Below are positions 24,248-35,245 of a stretch of 64,000 nt of DNA, piece by piece. The translations under genes and the position numbers were made by a program. Location: contig CM073330.1 of the NCBI GenBank assembly GCA_037043015.1, forward strand, positions 12,666,512-12,730,511. Reading direction: 5' to 3'. This DNA is from Bryum argenteum. Its lineage: Eukaryota; Streptophyta; Bryopsida; Bryales; Bryaceae. How positions within the stretch are numbered: position 1 is the first letter of the stretch; every line of letters begins with the position of its first letter. The notes under the pieces were generated by a model that saw nothing but the letters and a program-made list of their open reading frames with translations, made no database searches and was not told the origin of the DNA.

Positions 24248-24655
24248 CATGATAGTTGAGAATTCTTACATATCATTGCGTTTTAACAAAAACTAATGAA
24301 AATATCGTCTTATGTGAACCCGCGAAACGGTTCACTCTAGCGGGAATACGTTCCCCGCAAAGTTTAGCGCGTAATTATCAAGTTTCCGTGGTTTAATTAG
24401 TCGTTTTAGCTCATTTCGTGGATTCACGGAATACCCATGGTCTCATAAGGGGTTTTGGCACAAGCGGCCGTTCTTGCTCTAATTTATACCTAATTAGTAT
24501 TTTTGATAAATGCCAATATATTAGATGGCAAGTTTTAAGTATTCCTAAGTAGGAGTCGGGTTGCCCCATTTTTGCCTTTACCTTCTACAAAACTCCTAGT
24601 ACGAGGGGGTGCCTTTATCTTGCCCAATGGGTTAGGAAATACTATGGATGGAAGT

Positions 24656-24735
24656 CCGTCCAACTGGACGGATGAAATCCGCCCAATTGGACGGATGAAG
24701 CTTTTGCTTCAACCTCCCTGGATCAGCCAGGGAGG
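24656..24735. other. Cluster of four small hairpins
   Basis: Consecutive inverted repeats: CCGTCCAACTGGACGG (24656-24671), CCGCCCAATTGGACGG (24679-24694), GAAGCTTTTGCTTC (24697-24710), and CCTCCCTGG-ATCAG-CCAGGGAGG (24713-24735, perfect 9-bp stem). Confidence 0.75.
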
Positions 24736-25653
24736 AGGGGAGTTGGAAGGGAGGCCGTTAGGCTAGTTTTTTGGTGTGTGCATTTTTGTTGTGAGTTTTT
24801 TTTGTGGAGATCCAAGTTTTTGGTTGTTGCTGTGATTTTAGGAGAGAAGCGCGTGAAGAGAGAAGTGTGTGAAGAGAAAAGTTTCGTGTGGAGAGTTTGT
24901 TGGGAATTTGCAGAAGGAGGAACAGCACAGGAAGTCGGTGCAGGATAGATCTGCATCGACTGGGAGACGGCGACGATTCCGGGGAGTCGGTGATCGCGAG
25001 GCCGAGGTGGTAGACGTACCGCCGCTCCAGCATTTGGCACCAATCCGGCAGTCGGAGCTCGGTCGGTAACATCGCCAGCACCGAAGCTGATCCGGCATCG
25101 ACTTCGGACGAGGAGCGACAGCCCGCAGGGTCGACACATCGTGCACGAGGAGCAGCGAAGTCGGGAGGAGCCAGCGACCGAGATCGGCGGAAGGTCTGCC
25201 GACCCCCATCAACCCACGATCAGCGAGACGGCGAGCCTGAGCAGACGAAGACGGCGAACCAAGTCGATACGGCGGCCATCGCCGATCCTTTCGGAGGAGC
25301 AGCACGGCGGTAACGAGGCCGTGGTAACGGCTCGGTTTGCTGCGGTGGGAGGGCGACGACGGCCGGAGTCAGTGCGTACGAACGGCGGAAGTAGCCGCGA
25401 TTCAAGGGCGAAGGCGGTCCGGCCTCATCAGCACGGTGCACCGACGAGCAGGGATCGGCTGCAGTTCGCCGCCAGCGTCGACGACAGCCAGATCATCGCC
25501 AGTCCGAGGCCGGCAGCAGTGCCGGAACCGGCATCACGGCCCGCACGATACGAGGACGGAGTATCGGAGTCGACTCTCCGACGGCGTGACGCAGCCACAC
25601 CGCCCAGTACGAAGGAGAGACGACAGGGCCGCCAGCCGCAGCAGCAACAGCAG

Positions 25654-25724
25654 CCCTGTCCCCTCCCGTGACATTACGGAGGGTAGACAGGGTGCTAATA
25701 TAGAGGGAGCCCCCCGTCTCCCTC
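25654..25724. other. Two further hairpins by a TATA-like site
   Basis: CCCTGTC-CCCTCC pairs with GGAGGG-TA-GACAGGG (25654-25692), and GAGGGAG pairs with CTCCCTC (25703-25724). AATATAG between them could be a weak TATA element, which would suit the U3/R part of an LTR. Confidence 0.55.
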
Positions 25725-25935
25725 CTTGTTTGTATTGCTTATGGTTGGTTGTTAGAGTGCTTGATAGAAATTGTGAACCTCTATATTGAAAAGGGCAAGA
25801 TTAATTGCCAAAAAAATCGATTGTTGGTGGTTGTTTGTAATTTGTGTTATCTTATGTGTGTGGTGGTGGTCAATTTGAATGAATGCGCTTGCTGGAATGT
25901 TAATTGTGTGATTAGGGTGTACTACGTTTAAGGGT

Positions 25936-26115
25936 GGCGCGGAAGCGCTGCCAAATTTTGTGCTGAAATTATAAAAGATAGGCTAAAAATTCGGGAATTT
26001 GTAATCAGCGCGGAAGCGCTGTCCGAATTTCATTAGGTTCGTGTTGTTCAAAGTTTTGTTCATTTGCTGAATTTAGGGCTTGATTTGGAAGTATTGGGTC
26101 AAGCGCGGAAGCGCT
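25936..26115. repeat. Three copies of a GCGCGGAAGCGCT hairpin motif
   Basis: AGCGC-GGAA-GCGCT occurs at 26007-26020 and 26102-26115, with GGCGC-GGAA-GCGCT at 25936-25950, followed each time by GCC or GTCC. Each is a 5-bp stem closed by GGAA, a GNRA-type tetraloop if transcribed. The sequence between them is unrelated, so this is not a simple tandem repeat. Confidence 0.75.
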
Positions 26116-26900
26116 GCCCGATTTTTTCCTAGGAAACCCTAGTGCTTCATTCAAATGTATCTTGCCTTTTAGGAGTGAGTTATGAGCATGTGTATGGGTT
26201 TTGATTGCCTTGGAACCGAGAATTGGGGGATTTGCAATTGAATCTACCATTTTTGTAAGTTTAGGAAGTGTGCTGTAGTAGCACGGTTTGATGCATTTTG
26301 GGGGCTTTTGCTTGAGTTTAGGTCCTATTTGACCCCATAATTGAGCCCAAGGCCCTAGTGGCTCAAGAGATGCAATTGTAGCTCCCTAGGCTCAAGTGTG
26401 ACGGGCTTTGGGGCTTGAGTCACTCATGGAATTGCAATTTATAGGGAGGATTGAGGTTGCTTGTGTGATTGGACCCTTTTGTTGAGGTTTGAAGGAGTAT
26501 TGCATGTTTGCATGAGAATTTGGAGGATCCCATTGCTTGGAAGGAATTAGTAACACACCACCCCACGGCCCACTTGTGAGTTAGAAACCGGAACACCGGG
26601 ATTTGACCTCACACCTTATCATGAAACTTGAATTTAAATGAAGAACAATTTGTCATTGATGTTGTTTGTAAATATTTTTTGCCTTTTGTCTATTCTAATT
26701 AGATGGCAACTATGATGGAAGTGAATGATAGTTAGGTATTCTTATATATCATTGCATATTTGAGAAAAATCTATGACACTGTCCCCTATTCATGAAACTT
26801 GAATTTGAATGAAGAACAACTTGTTATAAGTGTTATTTGTAAATATTTTTTGCCATTTGGTTATTTAAATTAACAAGGCAACTCTGATCGAAGCGCATGA

Positions 26901-27156
26901 ACTTCAATTGCGTTAAAGTGGCATTATGCCATGTGCCATTTTGTTACACTAAATCTTGTATATGCACTCACATTTAATAGTGTATTCTGTAATATCACAA
27001 TTTTCTTTATTATATCACTGCTTTATACACATTGTCACTCAATTTCCATAATATCACCTTAAAATTCTGTTATATCACATGATTTTTGAACTGCAATTCA
27101 GAAAGCTGAGGTGTGCCATTTCAGCGGCATAATGCTATTTTAACGCAATTGGGGAT
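26901..27156 (+). mobile_element. MITE, long form, satellite copy 5
   Basis: 256 bp, begins ACTTCAATTGCG and ends GCAATTGGGGAT, between CATGA repeats. Confidence 0.85.
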
Positions 27157-27845
27157 CATGATAGTTGGGACTTCCTATATATCATAGCGTTTTAAAAAGA
27201 ATTAATGACAATATTGCCTTATCATGAAACTTGAATTAAAATGATGAACTATTTGATATTGGTATTGTTTGTAAATAATTTGCCTTTTAACTATTCAGAT
27301 AAACAAGGCAACTATGATCGAAGTGCATGATAGTTGGGAATTCTTATATATCATTGCCTTTTGAGGAAAAACCAATGACGGTATCGCTTAATCATGAAAC
27401 TTGAATTTGAATGAAAAATAATTTGATTTTAGTGTTGTTTGTAAATAATTTTTTGCCCTTTGGCTATTCAAATTTAGATGGCAACTATGATCGAAGCGCA
27501 TGATAGTTGGAAATTCCTATATATCATTGCGTTTTCAGAAAACCCATGCCACTTTCGCGTAATGATGAAACTTGAATTTGAATGAAAAACAATTTGTTAC
27601 TGGTGTTGTTTGTAAATATTTTTTGCCTTTTGGCTATATAGATTTACAAGACAACTATGATCGAAGCGCATGATAGTTAGGTATTATTATATATCATTGC
27701 GTAGTTGAGAAAAATCTATGACACTGTCGCCTATTCATGAAACTTGAATTTGAATGAAGAACAACTTGTTATTGGTGTTATTTGAAAATATTTTTTGCCT
27801 TGTGGATATTCAGATTTACAAACCAACTATGATCGAAACGCATGA

Positions 27846-28023
27846 ACCAAATTCCGTTAAAATGCTACTATGTCATTTGCCATTCTGTCACACCAGATCT
27901 TACATATGCACTCAGATTTAATGGTGTATTCTGTAATATTACGATTTTTTTGATAATTGATAGTTCAGAAAGCTGAGGTGAACCATTTCAGCGGCATAAT
28001 GCCATTTTAATGGAATTGGGAAT
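27846..28023 (+). mobile_element. MITE, short form, satellite copy 6
   Basis: 178 bp. It shares GAGGTGAACCATTT with the copy at 46,203, while the copies at 24,070 and 63,412 read GAGGTGTGCCATTT. This groups the short forms into two pairs. Confidence 0.8.
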
Positions 28024-28077
28024 CATGATAGTTGAGAATTCTTATATATCATTGCGTTTTAATTTACCTAGGGTAAA

Positions 28078-28345
28078 TTACCGTCCGACAGGTGGCCGAA
28101 CGCACTTCGTCCAAAATGACCGCACTCCCGTCCGACCGTTTCACGGCCGACCGCACTTCGTCCGACTCTCCGACCGGCCGACCGGTCGGGGACCGACGCG
28201 TTCGAGGCCGACCGGTGTCGCGGTCGGGCGAGGTCGGCCACCGACCGCCCCGAGACCGGCGAGGTCGGCCGCCGACCGGGGTGACGACCGGCGAGATCGG
28301 CCGCCGACGACGTATGGCGACCGCCGAGGTTGGCCGGCTCGGCCT
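28078..28345. repeat. GC-rich subterminal repeats, left end of hAT unit 1
   Basis: Dense CCGACCG/CGACCGG repeats, including the same 32-bp unit (GACCGGCGAGGTCGGCCGCC and onwards) that is tandem in the nested element at 48,129-48,345. hAT transposases bind short subterminal repeats, so these are candidate binding sites. Long frames open on both strands here are artefacts of composition. Confidence 0.8.
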
Positions 28346-28404
28346 CGACCACTTGAATTCAACAAAGAAATTCAAATTTCAACGGTCAAATTCGGGGTTG
28401 AAGG

Positions 28405-28411
28405 TATATAA
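28405..28411 (+). promoter_or_regulatory. TATA box facing into hAT unit 1
   Basis: TATATAA in GGTATATAAGAG, just inside the GC-rich end and about 200 bases before the first ATG of the transposase pseudogene (28,611). Confidence 0.6.
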
Positions 28412-28610
28412 GAGAAGAGACACAAGGCCTCATTTCACTTCCGAATTGTGAATGCGACCCAAAGTCTCCGAGCCGCATAACTTTATGTTATGTGTCCGTT
28501 TCTTTGGTACGTATTGAGTTCGGAGTGCGAGTTCGTTTACGAACTCTTGACATTTTTTTCTACATATCTATTACCACGTTTGATCATTTTGAGGTGTCCT
28601 ACCTATCAAA

Positions 28611-31513
28611 ATGGCCAACAAATCATCCTCACCTTGGTTCACCGATGTTCATGAAGTACAAGGCCAACCTACCACGACCCCATCCGTCCAATGCAATCTC
28701 TCGTCATAAGGTTATGAGCAAGAGGCTAGAACGGCAATTTCGATCACCTTGGTTATGAAGGCAAGCGTGGGGTCCGCCTTAATACGATTTACGCTTTGTC
28801 CAAAATTGAACACCCGAGTGATGGATTTATTTCGAAGATGTGACGGGCGGTTCCCTCCACATAATGGAGAAATGAGCGGTTTTCATTCAATACCATCGTC
28901 ATCAGAAGTTCCGAATGTTGGCACGCCAAGGTCCACTGGTGGAGACTCTTGCGTGGGATCTTCTCAAGCTACCCTTTCGATTCCATCAACACCTTTAGTT
29001 GGATCAATCTCCGCCGTGCCTAACTTTGCGGGACAAGTGAGGGTTGGTGGGCATATCAATAGGGCGATGAAACAATCTGTGATTGAAGATGGTTTTGCTG
29101 AAGCGGATAGGCGGGAACTAGACATACTTTGGGCAAAGTTTTTCTATGAAGCAAACGTACCGTTTGCTGTAGCACGGAATCCGATCTTCAAGGAAGCCGT
29201 AATGAAAACTGCTTCTTTCCGAAAACCATATGTCCCACCTTCTTACCATGACATTCGGACAAAGTTGTTGGGACAAGTAAAAAGTGATCTAGAAGGAAAA
29301 CTAGATAGTAGACTCAAGGAGAGCCTTCGGAAGTTCGGGGGAACTTTAGCCATGGATGGATGGTCATCTATGAGTAGTCGCCCTCTTGTAAATGCAATGC
29401 TAGTGACTCCTGCTGGAGAGCTTTTTCTTGGCGCCGTCGATACTACCGGCAAAGAAAAGACAACAATGTATATGGCCTCTATCATGGTCAAGTTCATCAA
29501 ACAAGTTGGCCCTGAGAACGTTGTCCAAGTCTCCGCACGGACAACGCTTCAGAATGATTAATGCCTCTCGATTAGTCGTTGAGGATTATCCCCATATATT
29601 CATTCGAGGATGCGCCACGCATGCGATGGATTTGTTGTTGGAAGATTGGGGAAAGGCGTCATGGGTGAAAGAAACTTTGGAAAAGGCCAAGGGCTTGGTC
29701 AAGTTCATCAAAAATCGTCAAATGCCTTTAGCCGTGTTTCGTAAACATGAGACAAGGTTTAGCCTATTGATGCCTGGGAAAACAAGATTTGCGTGCAATT
29801 TTATAATGATAGATCGCTTATTGCGGGTTCGCGATTCTTTGGAGCAAATCGTTGTAGATCCCGATGGTTGTCATATGCCTCGAAGAAGTCTCTATCGGCT
29901 AGAGATAAATTACTGGAGTCCCGCAACGTAAGAAAAGTGGTTTTGGATGACGGTTTTTCAGCGTTGTACAAACTTCCGAGATATGGTGGCCCCGATGAGT
30001 GTATGCTCTTCGGGAATTCGACGGCAAGGAGCCTTGTACGGGCAAGGCTTTGCATATCGTTCGTCACTCGAGAAGCATGTACCGACGCTATCTACGAACC
30101 ATTTTCACTCCCGACGGATTTAGCGGACATTGCGAAGGAGAACTTCTACGCAAGGAAAAAGATGATGACAACAGATCTGCTTCTGTCTTTGGTGCACTTT
30201 TGAATCCTTATTTACTACATGACAAAGAGTTAGCGGATGATATCGAGGTCCGGCATGGGTGCGGGCGTGTTCTAAAAACTCTATGTGCTCCCGCACTTAT
30301 CCCGATGTGGCGAATGAATATATGGCATTTCGAATGAGGAGTGCACCATTTCATGAGATGTTGGATCCTACTGAGTCGAAATGTTCTCCCTTTGTTTGGT
30401 GGGAAATTGAAGGGTTTGTTGGAAAACTCCTTGCTCCGATTGCAAAGCGAATCCTAGCTCAAACGGTGTCATCGTCGGCGTGCGAACGCAATTGGAGCGA
30501 TTATTCTTTTCGTTCACGATAGGAAGCGGAATCGGTTGCTACCGGAAAGGGCAGATGACTTGGTCTTTGTATACACCAACTCAAAGTTACTTGCAAACGC
30601 AAAGTTAACGGATGAGAAGAGGTGGTACTCGGAGAGCTTGGATGTAGAGGATCGTGACGTACGTGACTCGGAGGATGAAGAAACCCCCCATAACTCAATT
30701 GGTGAAGGCTTTTCGGATCACGTTTTGGAGGACCTAGAAGATGACCTCAATAGCATCCCCGCTATGAGCTTGCAAGATGCTTTGAACGTCCCGAACACCA
30801 CGTATGACTTTGTTGACGATGAAGCTGAGGCGGATGATCCAGATGAATTGTTGCCCCTAGCTCATTTACCACGGTTTCAAAAGGATACCGACAAAGTCAC
30901 ATGTGATAATACCCCTCGTACCGGACTAACTCCAAATACGGACGAGAACGTTGTTCCGAATGTGAAAATCGTGGGGGATGATACTCATGGCCGTACTGTT
31001 ACGTTGGATCCAATAACGATAAATATGACGTCCGCCACTGCGGACGAACCTGCTTTGCCTGCTGTTGCCTCTCGGTCTCTATTTCAAAAATGTGATTTAG
31101 AGGTCCCTACAGTGATGGAGAAATCTTCCAAACGTTTGGTGTCACTTTCAAATCAAGTGCGACCTCGAACAAGACGCGTTCAATTCCGGCGGAATCTCTA
31201 GTGACTCGGATGTACCGCTTCTTCAATTGGGATACAAGAACCTTCCGGAGGTTCGGGGCTACGGAAGAAGGAGCCTCCAAGAGTTATGACGAAACGTAAA
31301 GCTCCAATGCTTCCGTTTCTTCATGATAAACCGAAGAATCCCCTTTATGCCATTAAGAATGCGGGAAAATTCAAGATCATTCATTCGGGAAGTCACAAAC
31401 GAAGAATCAAACAAGAAGTTAGTAGTGATTTCGAAGATGACCCTACGGGATCTAGCGGAGCTGAAGTAAAAGGAGACAGCGATTATGCAATTCCTACCGA
31501 TGTGGATGAATAG
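28611..31513 (+). pseudogene. hAT-superfamily transposase, broken
   Basis: Remains of a cut-and-paste transposase of the plant hAT type with a DUF659-like domain. In order: a short N-terminus beginning MANKSSSPWF and ending early; a frame at 28749-29561 with KPYVPPSYHDIRTKLL and FGGTLAMDGWSS; the catalytic-region motif TDNAS at about 29543, which sits in a different frame; a frame at 29428-29931 with FIRGCATHAMDLLLEDWGK; further fragments to 30522 with the C-terminal dimerisation motif SSSACERNWSDYSFRSR; and then KRNRLLPERADDLVFVYTNS in another frame, followed by a long acidic tail (to 31201, perhaps 31513). At least four frame changes are needed, with no splice signals to explain them, so it is inactive. 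It starts downstream of an inward-facing TATA box in the GC-rich left end. Confidence 0.88.
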
Positions 31514-31788
31514 ACATTAATTACATGCTCAGACACGTAGTAGAGGTCTAGCATACTTCGTGTATGCTAGAGATAGTATAGCTCGTGAAACTTTATTACC
31601 AAACTGTTGATATGTTCGTACTTTATTTTGTCTGAAAATGTCGGTGAATAGTCAACAAAAGACTATTACATCATAAGAAATAAAAAACTTCATTATAAAA
31701 ACCATGCATTACAAATCCAAAATGGTATGCGACCCTATTCCGGGAACTGTAACCCTCCTTAACCGTCTACGCTTCTACTGGATTTCTA
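31514..31788. other. Spacer between convergent genes of hAT unit 1
   Basis: AT-rich sequence between the end of the transposase (+) and the end of the RING-H2 gene (-); it probably holds both 3' ends. Confidence 0.5.
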
Positions 31789-34700
31789 TTACATCGCAAC
31801 TGAATGCTCTTCTGTATCAATTGTATTTGCTATACTACGAGTCCGGGGTCTTTGGCTTGGTCTAGCAATTCTACCGCCCTCGTCGTATTCTTGATCCACT
31901 GCAGCAATTTCTCTGTTGTTGCCCGACATCCAACTGTCGTCGCTCTCATTGCCATCATCCCTTTTCCGTTTCTTGGGTGGGTTAGCATTTTTGGAACGGA
32001 AGATTTTCATGGCCTCCTCGATTCGTCCCACCACATCCTTCACAAAGAAGTCATCTGCTGTGATAGACACCAATAACTCCGGCTTCACGTCTTTGATCAT
32101 TGTCGTCCAATGAGTAATGATGTTCTTAATGCGCGACTCAAATTTCTCTACCGCCTCCCAGAAAGTACAGTCTGCGTCTTTGAAAGATTCCTCCTTTGTT
32201 GAAATCCGTAAGTGTGCGGCCTCTTCCAACTTCGCTAGGACTAAAGCCCTTCCAATCGGCCTATCATCGTACTTCTTGTACTCCTCTCCAAACTCAATGT
32301 CAGTTGTTACCTCATGCCACAAACCATCTTCTCCCTTCTCTACTCTCTTTGGAGGGAATCGGAAGAAACGATTGTGTTCAGTACTCCAATGTCCTCCAAA
32401 GTTGCGGCAAAACATCTCTCGTTGCTCGCTGTCTTCAATATCTCGCGCCCTAATCTCCACCTCGTAGTCACGTGTCATCCAAAGCAATGGATCTGTCTCG
32501 CCTACATCATGCATGACGAGCTGGTGTTTTGATGTTGAACTATCCCATTCAAGTGCTTTCCCCCACTCACGAAAGTTGTGAAGTTTCTTTGGAAGTTGAT
32601 CCAAAGGAGATTCCATCGGTTGAACTCGTGCCAGGTGGCATGACATCGCGCATCCCCATCACTTCGTAGAATCTCGTGCTAATTGGAGAACGACATATAG
32701 GACATGATGATTTTCCCCGGGCAGCGCTTGCTATGCAAGTAACATGAAAGTTATGGCCACATTGGCCTAGTGTGTACGCTCCTTCTGGACCGAAATGATA
32801 TCGGCACATGCCACATTTTTCCTTCAGTATTGTCGGTGGGGGGTCGCATGTGTAAACGACATTTCGATTTGATTCCACAAAATGCGATGAGAATGAGTTG
32901 TATGGCACCCATCCTTCTGCCACTTCCAAACTCCAATCAATATCATCATCTTTTCCCATCCGATTGAAATTTGTTCGCTCCATCATCTCCTCGACATCAC
33001 CCCAAATAGTGACCTTAGTAGGTTCGTGTTCTCGTAATCTTTCGTATTTTTTAAATTCCTCCAATGATGTATTCACATGTTCACTCGAACCACATGATTT
33101 GGCGGCGATCTTCAGATTATGTTGTGCCTTTGAAACCATGGCCTCCCTATCTTGAAGTCGGTGAACCCAAGCCAACCAAGGCAATATGTTCTCTTCGCGT
33201 GGTGTATAATCCACATTTCTCAATGCCATTCGTATGGATTCTAGTTCACCGTGCCTCATCTCTCTCGCTTCATCATCGCTTCCAATTGCATTTCCAATGT
33301 TTCTTTAGGACATTGATTATGTAGGCAATCTTTCCCCTTCGAATGTGTATCATCCTCTACACGCACGCCCCTCCTTCCATTGTCCTCCGATTCCGTATCA
33401 TCGTCCAAATCGATGATTTGTTTTCCTTTCTCCTCTGTCATCAACCGTGCTTCCTTCTCTTGAATGTCCTCTATTGCCTCAGTAGGCCCTGGCTCGCATG
33501 ATGGAGTACCTTTCATCTCCGGGCCATCACTCTTATTATTCCCATCATTATTAGATGGGATAAGATCACCTTCCCTTTCGATCCTTTCTCCAATTTTTGA
33601 AATTGGAGAATTATCTTTGGTTTACTGAGGACATCTTCCACATCACCTTCTTCGGGAGGATTCAAAATGTTCATCGCTTGCTCCATGAGATTGCGGTGAG
33701 TACGGGGATTTTCTCGCTCATATCCATTAAGTTTGAAATCATAAACCACCTTGTCAATCACGGTAATTGCTACGTTATACTTATCCTGAAGACTTATAAA
33801 CTCCTCCGTATCCTTTATCCTTGCTTTCACATACGGGAGCCATGCCTCTGATATCTTCTCGTAGTCTATAGCTGCTTCTAGCATTCGAGGCGTCATTATG
33901 GCAAGAGTTTGAGCCAATTCTAAAAACCGTGGAACCATAGCAGCAACAACTTCAACCCCGACTTTCATCTCGGTCCCAGCTTGCAATATATGGGTTTTTT
34001 TGGTGTCTTCCCACTTCATCTTCGTCTCACCATCTGGAATGGTTTCGTCGTATATGACCTTCGCTACTTCGTCAATATAAGTGAGATACTCTCGCAGTTT
34101 CTTGTTGCTTGGTACTCCTTCATATATCTCTTCGAAATTTGACCACCAATCCTTCTCCATCTGCGGAGTAATGGAATCTGGCATGGATGTTGTTTCCATT
34201 GGTTTACTTGGCCCTGCCTCATTCGATTTTGGATTATTGACGGTCAAATTTAGGCCATTGGGAATAATAGGGTTATCTGGAATGAGAGGAGAGAGTACCT
34301 CTTCCACTACATTCTCTAAGTCCCCCACCTGATCTTGCACTGCATTCGCCTCTTCCAATGACTGCTCTCCAACTGCGTTTACATCCCGAAGCCTATCAAC
34401 TGCAGATTGTTCGTTTGATAGACCATCCGTGGCAAGAGGAATGTCTGTATCCTTTGTAACGACATTCTCATCTTCCGTTGTATCCTCTTCAGCCTTTGTT
34501 TTTTTTTTTTTCCTCAAAACCTCCAAAATATGCTTTGTCAAGGCAGATTGTGGATCAAAGCAATCCGGGATATGCTTCTGCTTCCTCTCAATGCGAAGCG
34601 GAAATTGAGTATTAGTTTGGTACGTGCTCCAATTTATCTTCCGCTGTAGTATCAACTCAAGGATATACCATTGCCAACAATTGGTAACAAAAGTACCCTT

Positions 34701-35142
34701 TTGTTTTGGCACGATCCCGAACAAGGCCCGCCATACTTCCTCCGCACGGTGGGATAAAGTGATCATCCTTGCATGTTGCCGGGTTGCAACAAAAGTTCTT
34801 GGTATGAACTGCATGACATTCTTTAGGCCAAAGCTTGCCAATGTGAAACATCTTCACATATTTCTTGCAAATTTGAGCGGTCCAATACTCCGTCACCTCC
34901 AGTTCCCAACCGCGTTCCGCTTTAATGTCTTCATTCTCTAAAATCTCCCAATTCAGTCCATGAGTTGCACCTTTTTGTTTATTCCTCTTCTTAGGCGCCT
35001 CTGCTGATATCATCGAATTCTCCACCTCCATACTCGTGTTCACGTTCTCAGTCGACGTCATCGTGCAAGTATCACCGAAGGATCCACGGGACGAAGCAGC
35101 CGCAACAAATGTGAAAAAAAACCGACCCCCTTCTCTCTCCAA
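31789..35142 (-). pseudogene. Transposon-borne RING-H2 gene, in five overlapping frames
   Basis: I do not recognise this gene as a whole. On the minus strand five long frames follow one another: 35142-34657, 34841-33513, 33516-33256, 33259-32567 and 32646-31789. The first holds CKKYVKMFHIGKLWP, shared with the gene at 40,952. The second (442 codons) holds LSHRAEEVWRALFGIVP and then acidic and helical sequence. The fourth has a complete RING-H2 finger at residues 149-189, spacing C-X2-C-X14-C-X1-H-X2-H-X2-C-X10-C-X2-C, so ubiquitin-ligase activity of the ancestor is likely. The last (285 codons) has a lysine/arginine cluster KKRKRDD near its end. Two junctions are ATGA overlaps (33513-33516 and 33256-33259). 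Frames 1 and 2 overlap across a frameshift near 34,800. One ancestral protein of about 1,000 residues is the simplest view. Confidence 0.65.
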
Positions 35143-35232
35143 CTAGAATGCGTGCAGCGCCTTAGCAAATCGGAGGCAATTCGAATTGGGTTACCATGAG
35201 GAGAGGAAGTGGTGGAAAATGAAGCCGGACGG

Positions 35233-35242
35233 CCCTTTATAG
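35233..35242 (-). promoter_or_regulatory. TATA box facing into hAT unit 1 from the right
   Basis: CTATAAAGGG on the minus strand, inside the right GC-rich end and about 90 bases upstream of the first frame of the RING-H2 gene. It mirrors the left-end TATA box. Confidence 0.65.
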
Positions 35243-35245
35243 TGC

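Larger units (their letters stand above)
20791..24312 (+). repeat. 172-bp satellite array with 945-bp higher-order repeat, segment 1
   Basis: Monomers carry GATCGAAGCGCATGATAGTT, CCTATATATCATTGCG, ATGAAACTTGAATTTGAATG and ATTTTTTGCCTTTTGGCTAT. Landmark GATCGAAG-type sites lie at 20877, about 21048, 21220, 21650, 21823, 21993 and 22165, so plain steps are 170-173 bp and the MITE-bearing step is 430 bp. The MITE-bearing monomers recur at 21220, 22165, 23110 and 24055, exactly 945 bp apart. AT-rich and non-coding. The array is cut at 24,312 by a 2.3-kb insertion. Confidence 0.95.
24313..26613 (+). mobile_element. 2.3-kb TG...CA element inserted in the satellite (solo LTR or non-autonomous retroelement)
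   Basis: The insert starts TGTGAACCCGCG and ends GACCTCACA, flanked by TCTTA and CCTTA, a 5-bp duplication with one mismatch. Satellite sequence resumes on the right with CCTTATCATGAAACTTG. No reverse transcriptase or transposase is encoded. No internal long terminal repeats were found, so a long solo LTR is likely. GC-rich frames at 24,838-25,789 open on both strands together look compositional. The same left end recurs at 63,655. The element is rich in hairpins (described separately). Confidence 0.65.
26614..28062 (+). repeat. 172-bp satellite array, segment 2
   Basis: Continues the array after the 2.3-kb insert. MITE-bearing monomers start at 26886 and 27831, again 945 bp apart. The array ends at ATTGCGTTTTAA, where the hAT-derived complex begins without an intact hAT end. 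Confidence 0.95.

Noticed and set aside
20791..24312. CRISPR-like regular repeats
   Set aside because: Period is about 172 bp with diverged monomers and no unique spacers; this is a eukaryotic satellite.
24838..25789. Overlapping frames of 155, 176 and 150 codons in the 2.3-kb element
   Set aside because: They are open on both strands at once in a GC-rich stretch, with no conserved motif; more likely composition than genes.
24313..26613. Retrozyme (hammerhead-ribozyme) identity for the hairpin-rich element
   Set aside because: I looked for the CTGATGA...GAAA core and did not find it in the right arrangement.
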